Shown piece after piece: positions 7,852 through 9,828 of a stretch of 9,828 nucleotides of DNA. Both the position numbers and the translations under genes were made by a program. Under the pieces are notes generated by a model, which worked only from the letters and a program-made list of their open reading frames with translations, ran no database searches and was not told the origin of the DNA. Numbering within the stretch: the first letter of the stretch is position 1; each line of letters begins with the position of its first letter. This stretch comes from Lachnospiraceae bacterium (GTDB taxonomy: Bacteria > Bacillota > Clostridia > Lachnospirales > Lachnospiraceae): positions 1 to 9,828 of the forward strand of contig JAGDCQ010000242.1 in the NCBI GenBank assembly GCA_017958465.1. Reading direction: 5' to 3'.

Positions 7852-8553
7852 TTACCACTCTATCTCGGAAACGGGCATGCGCTTCTCGTTCAGATAATTG
7901 CGGTGCACACGGCCGTCGCGCAGCTTCACCACGCGGTCCGCCATATTCTTTAGCGCATCATTGTGCGTTACCATGATGATGGTATTCCCATACTCGCTAT
8001 TTATGCGCTCAAGAAGCGCAAGTATCTCTTTTGATGTGTTGTAATCGAGCGCGCCCGTGGGCTCGTCGCAAAGCAGAATATCGGGATTTTTGATGACTGC
8101 ACGGCCTATAGCCGTACGCTGTTGCTGGCCTCCTGACAATTGGTTCGGAAGCTTGTTACGATGCTCGTACAGGCCGAGCGTTTTCAGAAGATCGTTAACA
8201 TTGAGAGGCTTTTTACTGAGATATGAGCCTACTTCAATGTTTTCGCGCACTGTAAGATTAGGTATAAGATTGTAAAGCTGGAAAACATAACCGAGATGAT
8301 CCCTGCGGTACCGGGTAAGGTGCTTCTCGTTCATATCGGCGGTCTTTTCACCGTTGATCATGACGTACCCTTCATCGGCATCGTCTATACCGCCGATGAT
8401 ATTTAGCAGCGTGGATTTTCCGCTGCCCGACGGCCCAAGCAGGACGCAGAACTCGCCCTTTTCAATGGAGAGGTCCACTCCCGTCAGGACAGTTGCGCGT
8501 GCATCTCCTTCACCATAGTGTTTTTTCACGTTTTTGATCTCAACAAAACTCAT
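7852..8553 (-). CDS. LolD/MacB-type ABC transporter ATP-binding protein
   Basis: This 233-residue ATPase drives the FtsX-family permease encoded ten bases downstream. All motor motifs are intact: Walker A GPSGSGKST (40-48), Q-loop Gln92 in VFQLYNLIPNLTVRENI, signature LSGGQQQR (139-146), Walker B ILLCDEP (159-165) with Glu164, D-loop GALD (167-170) and switch His197 in VTHND. The FQLYNLIP and LSGGQQQRTAIGRA stretches are characteristic of the LolD/MacB/YtrE group that works with FtsX-like permeases. I choose the ATG at 8553, with AGGGAG about eight bases upstream. An in-frame TTG at 8571 would add six residues, but that extension contains the ribosome binding site. The gene is first in its operon, and its 5' leader of about 200 bases contains the riboswitch and hairpins described separately. 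Confidence 0.94.
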   Translation of the reverse strand: MSFVEIKNVKKHYGEGDARATVLTGVDLSIEKGEFCVLLGPSGSGKSTLLNIIGGIDDADEGYVMINGEKTADMNEKHLTRYRRDHLGYVFQLYNLIPNLTVRENIEVGSYLSKKPLNVNDLLKTLGLYEHRNKLPNQLSGGQQQRTAIGRAVIKNPDILLCDEPTGALDYNTSKEILALLERINSEYGNTIIMVTHNDALKNMADRVVKLRDGRVHRNYLNEKRMPVSEIEW

Positions 8554-8573
8554 GACTGTGACTCCCTTCAACG

Positions 8574-8611
8574 CATAATAAATGACCGGATATGCTCTAC
8601 CATATCCGGTC
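8574..8611 (-). terminator. terminator-like hairpin in the ABC operon leader
   Basis: On the minus strand GACCGGATATG (8611-8601) and CATATCCGGTC (8594-8584) form a perfect 11-base-pair stem around a six-base loop, followed by the T-rich tail ATTTATTATG. The tail is weaker than in textbook intrinsic terminators. Position decides the call: the hairpin lies between the riboswitch and the ribosome binding site of the ATPase gene, and its 5' arm and loop can instead pair with a segment freed when the aptamer is closed. An alternative is a symmetrical operator for a repressor such as a TetR-family protein, though no regulator gene is in the window. Confidence 0.55.
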
Positions 8612-8631
8612 GGTTCAGACGCTGTATTTCG

Positions 8632-8669
8632 GAGACACGATCATGTATGGCTAAGCATACATGAGTCTC
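8632..8669 (-). promoter_or_regulatory. expression-platform hairpin competing with riboswitch helix P1
   Basis: TCATGTATG (8664-8656) pairs perfectly with CATACATGA (8649-8641) around CTTAGC, and GAGAC with GTCTC extends the stem across a four-base bulge. The 5' arm contains five bases of the 3' strand of aptamer helix P1 and the conserved GAGAC just before it, so hairpin and closed aptamer cannot coexist. There is no T-run after it, so it is better read as an anti-antiterminator than as a terminator. Confidence 0.7.
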
Positions 8670-8745
8670 GCATTTTAAAACAAGCCAGGTGAAAACACCA
8701 GGATGTTGACTTGCTACTCGTTTCCGAGTTTGCTACTCCCTCATG
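8660..8745 (-). ncRNA. yybP-ykoY manganese riboswitch aptamer
   Basis: Read on the minus strand, the elements match this family in order. P1 is CATGAG (8745-8740) pairing with CTCATG (8665-8660). The invariant loop GGAGTAGC follows at 8739-8732. P2 is ACTCG-GAAA-CGAGT (8729-8716). The second leg starts with AGCAAG (8715-8710) pairing with CTTGTT (8684-8679), encloses TCAACATCC (8709-8701), and ends in a GGTG-TTTT-CACC hairpin followed by TGG. GCGAGA (8671-8666) lies just before the closing strand of P1. As I recall the Lactococcus lactis structure, its GGAGUAGC, GAAA-capped P2, CACCGGCUUUGUU and GCAAGA segments correspond directly. Its fourth helix is absent here, replaced by a short T/A-rich joint. 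Characterised members bind Mn2+ where the two legs dock and switch expression on. The element begins about four bases after the predicted transcription start and points at the LolD/FtsX operon. Confidence 0.88.
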
Positions 8746-8755
8746 GGTTGAACAT

Positions 8756-8784
8756 ATTATATACTTAATCGTTTTCGCTGTCAA
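8756..8784 (-). promoter_or_regulatory. consensus sigma-A promoter for the riboswitch and LolD/FtsX operon
   Basis: A perfect TTGACA (8784-8779) and a perfect TATAAT (8761-8756) are separated by exactly 17 bases on the minus strand. Transcription should start near 8749, about four bases before riboswitch helix P1. Such a strong constitutive-looking promoter fits control after initiation, by the riboswitch, rather than by an activator. Confidence 0.85.
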
Positions 8785-8828
8785 GTTTAAATTTTCACGA
8801 CCGGTTAAGTTCCGCGGCTTCATCCTTC

Positions 8829-8857
8829 TGTACAAGGGGCCCCCATTATGGTACAAT
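8829..8857 (+). promoter_or_regulatory. promoter for the YhhN-family gene
   Basis: TGTACA (8829-8834, 4 of 6) and TACAAT (8852-8857, 5 of 6) are spaced by 17 bases, with TG one base before the -10, an extended -10 arrangement. Transcription would start near 8864, leaving about 24 bases before the ATG at 8888. The promoter is back to back with the ABC operon promoter; their -35 elements are 44 bases apart. Confidence 0.5.
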
Positions 8858-8887
8858 TAGGATCATACTTATCACGGGGTGAAAAAC

Positions 8888-9571
8888 ATGGGTTTACGGG
8901 AGAAGATGTTGATCTTACTATGCTGCGCAGGAGTGGCTGTGCAGGGATTATATATCCTGTCAGAAATAAAGCGGAAGATGCGCGCCGCAGTTTTCCTCAA
9001 AGGCACCGCATCCGCTTTCTTTGTTATCGTGGGGGCTGTCGGCCTGTGGGGTACGGACGCGGGGACGCTGCCAAAGCTTATTCTGTGCGGTCTGTTCCTT
9101 GGCGCGCTTGGTGATGTCCTGCTCAATGCCAGGTATTTCGCGGGCAAACGGGAAAACGCCCTGTTTGTGGCCGGAGTGCTCTCGTTCTTTCTCGGGCACG
9201 TCATGTATCTGATAGTGCTGATGTCTGTCTCGCAAAGCCGTGTGCCGGTGATCATCGCGGCCGCCGTGGTTTCGGCCGTGATCATCTGTGTTATGCTGCG
9301 TGTCGTAAAAGCATCCGTTCCGATGAAGATCCTCGGAGGCGTATATGTAACGACTGTTGTCCTGATGGCCGTTGCTGCAGTCGGAAATGCCCTGAGCATC
9401 CAAACCACGGACCGTATCCTTTTTGCGGTGGGCGCAGTTCTGTTCCTGGCCTCCGATCTGATCCTGATATTCAACACCTTCGGTGAACGCAGCAAAATGC
9501 TCTGGAGCGCTATTTGCCTTGCTCTTTACTACCCCGGCCAGCTTCTTATCGCGCTCTCGCTGTACTTTTAA
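8888..9571 (+). CDS. YhhN/TMEM86-family membrane protein (lysoplasmalogenase-like)
   Basis: This 227-residue, almost wholly hydrophobic protein has about eight membrane segments. Family-like motifs are LGALGDVLLN (71-80, with Asp76), FFLGHVMY (100-107), GAVLFLASDLIL (182-193, with Asp190) and LYYPGQLLIALS (213-224). The two membrane-buried aspartates and the GH are the residues expected to act in this family, whose animal members hydrolyse the vinyl-ether bond of lysoplasmalogens. Many anaerobic clostridia make plasmalogens, so a role in turnover of ether lipids is reasonable but inferred; bacterial members are largely untested. I place the start at ATG 8888 with GGGGTG six bases upstream; GTG at 8879 would add three residues and overlap that site. 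The gene is divergent from the riboswitch-controlled ABC operon. Confidence 0.88.
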   Translation: MGLREKMLILLCCAGVAVQGLYILSEIKRKMRAAVFLKGTASAFFVIVGAVGLWGTDAGTLPKLILCGLFLGALGDVLLNARYFAGKRENALFVAGVLSFFLGHVMYLIVLMSVSQSRVPVIIAAAVVSAVIICVMLRVVKASVPMKILGGVYVTTVVLMAVAAVGNALSIQTTDRILFAVGAVLFLASDLILIFNTFGERSKMLWSAICLALYYPGQLLIALSLYF

Positions 9572-9583
9572 CTCTTCCACAGG

Positions 9584-9617
9584 GAACGAACCCGGTACGT
9601 GTGCCGGTTTCCCGTTC
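9584..9617 (+). terminator. imperfect hairpin after the YhhN-family gene
   Basis: Thirteen bases after the stop codon GAACG can pair with CGTTC and the inner CCGGTA with TGCCGG, with AA/TT between, giving an interrupted stem with a mismatch and a small bulge. The following sequence TGATTTGG is only weakly T-rich. It may terminate the YhhN transcript or be processed; evidence is thin. Confidence 0.35.
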
Positions 9618-9635
9618 TGATTTGGAAGGTGCTGT

Positions 9636-9707
9636 ATGGGGAGCGATCACTACATGAATAAGTACGAAAAACAGTTCCGGAAAGGGAGGACAGAAAATGA
9701 TCAATGA
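9636..9707 (+). CDS. possible 23-residue leader peptide overlapping the cupin gene start
   Basis: A short frame encoding MGSDHYMNKYEKQFRKGRTENDQ starts at an ATG six bases after GGAAGG and stops 11 bases inside the next gene, in a different frame. Its charged composition matches no family I know. Its ribosome binding site and overlap with the following start allow translational coupling, but a frame this short arises easily by chance. Confidence 0.25.
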   Translation: MGSDHYMNKYEKQFRKGRTENDQ

Positions 9708-9828
9708 CAGATGGGTATTCCATGACGATCCCGAGCCGCAGGATCAGGGCAACGGCGTGATCCGCAGGGTCCTCGCATACAGCAAAGACCTGATGTGCGT
9801 CGAGAACACATTCGAAAAAGGCGCGGTA
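9697..9828 (+). CDS. N-terminal fragment of a cupin-domain protein, KdgF-like
   Basis: The first 44 codons are visible; the gene runs off the right edge. The ATG at 9697 has GGGAGG seven bases upstream. The peptide includes GNGVIRRVLAYSKDLMCV (18-35) followed by ENTFEKGAV (36-44), matching the first strands of small single-domain cupins of the KdgF type, in which a His-rich metal site (H-x-H...Q) comes next. That site is beyond the window, so metal binding cannot be checked. Characterised KdgF proteins linearise unsaturated uronates during pectin or alginate breakdown, which would suit a fibre degrader, but many cupins with this N terminus have no assigned role. No strong promoter is seen in the 125-base gap, so it may also be reached by readthrough from the YhhN gene. 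Confidence 0.75.
   Translation, partial: MINDRWVFHDDPEPQDQGNGVIRRVLAYSKDLMCVENTFEKGAV

Noticed and set aside
8554..8571. TTG at 8571 as the start of the LolD-type ATPase
   Set aside because: The extra six codons contain the AGGGAG ribosome binding site for the ATG at 8553, where the ABC fold begins.
8711..8738. Direct repeat TTGCTACTC at 8711-8719 and 8730-8738, first read as a regulator binding site
   Set aside because: Both copies are accounted for by the riboswitch: one is the conserved GGAGTAGC segment, the other the junction of P2 and the second leg.
8872..9580. Two minus-strand open frames of just over 200 codons opposite the YhhN-family gene
   Set aside because: Their products are full of Arg, Thr and charged residues with no recognisable family, and the plus strand shows a coherent membrane protein with family motifs.
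1..9828. CRISPR arrays, tRNA or rRNA genes, insertion sequences, prophage or defence genes
   Set aside because: Looked for on both strands; no regular repeat-spacer pattern, cloverleaf, transposase motif or terminal inverted repeats were seen.

Overview
The window looks like a chromosomal segment from a plant-fibre-degrading clostridium, most likely a Lachnospiraceae or Oscillospiraceae member of the gut or rumen. The reasons are a lipoprotein-anchored, multi-modular GH5 glucanase with Pro/Thr linkers, strong AGGAGG-type ribosome binding sites, sigma-A promoters close to TTGACA-17-TATAAT, a manganese-type riboswitch and ABC transporters typical of Firmicutes. This placement is inference; no rRNA or marker gene is present.

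Layout from left to right. (1) At 1-113 (-) is the start of a gene for a membrane protein that runs off the window, with its own promoter. (2) At 197-2650 (-) is a secreted lipoprotein GH5 glycoside hydrolase flanked by two related beta-rich modules. (3) At 2824-5381 (-) is a tightly packed three-gene operon for an ABC-2 type exporter (ATPase, permease, permease; COG4586/COG4587/COG3694 type) with its own promoter. (4) At 5529-8553 (-) is a two-gene operon for a LolD/MacB-type ATPase and an eight-helix FtsX-family permease. (5) At 8554-8887 is a 334-base divergent control region. (6) At 8888-9571 (+) is a YhhN/TMEM86-family membrane protein. (7) From 9697 (+) to the window edge is the start of a KdgF-like cupin protein, preceded by a possible 23-codon leader ORF.

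The most striking element is in the control region. Reading on the minus strand toward the LolD/FtsX operon there is a perfect TTGACA-17-TATAAT promoter. A few bases after the predicted transcription start lies an RNA that matches the yybP-ykoY manganese riboswitch: P1 CATGAG/CTCATG, the conserved GGAGTAGC loop, a GAAA-capped P2, a second leg ending CACCTGGCTTG, and GCGAGA before the closing P1 strand. Downstream are three mutually exclusive pairings (anti-antiterminator, antiterminator, terminator-like hairpin) that fit a ligand-ON switch. Manganese riboswitches normally sit before manganese exporters such as TerC, MntP, UPF0016 or P-type ATPases. Here the element precedes an FtsX-type ABC transporter, which suggests an uncharacterised manganese-responsive transport or envelope system.

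The two ABC systems lie end to end on the same strand but are of different families, and each has a plausible promoter. They need not work together, although I see no convincing terminator between them.
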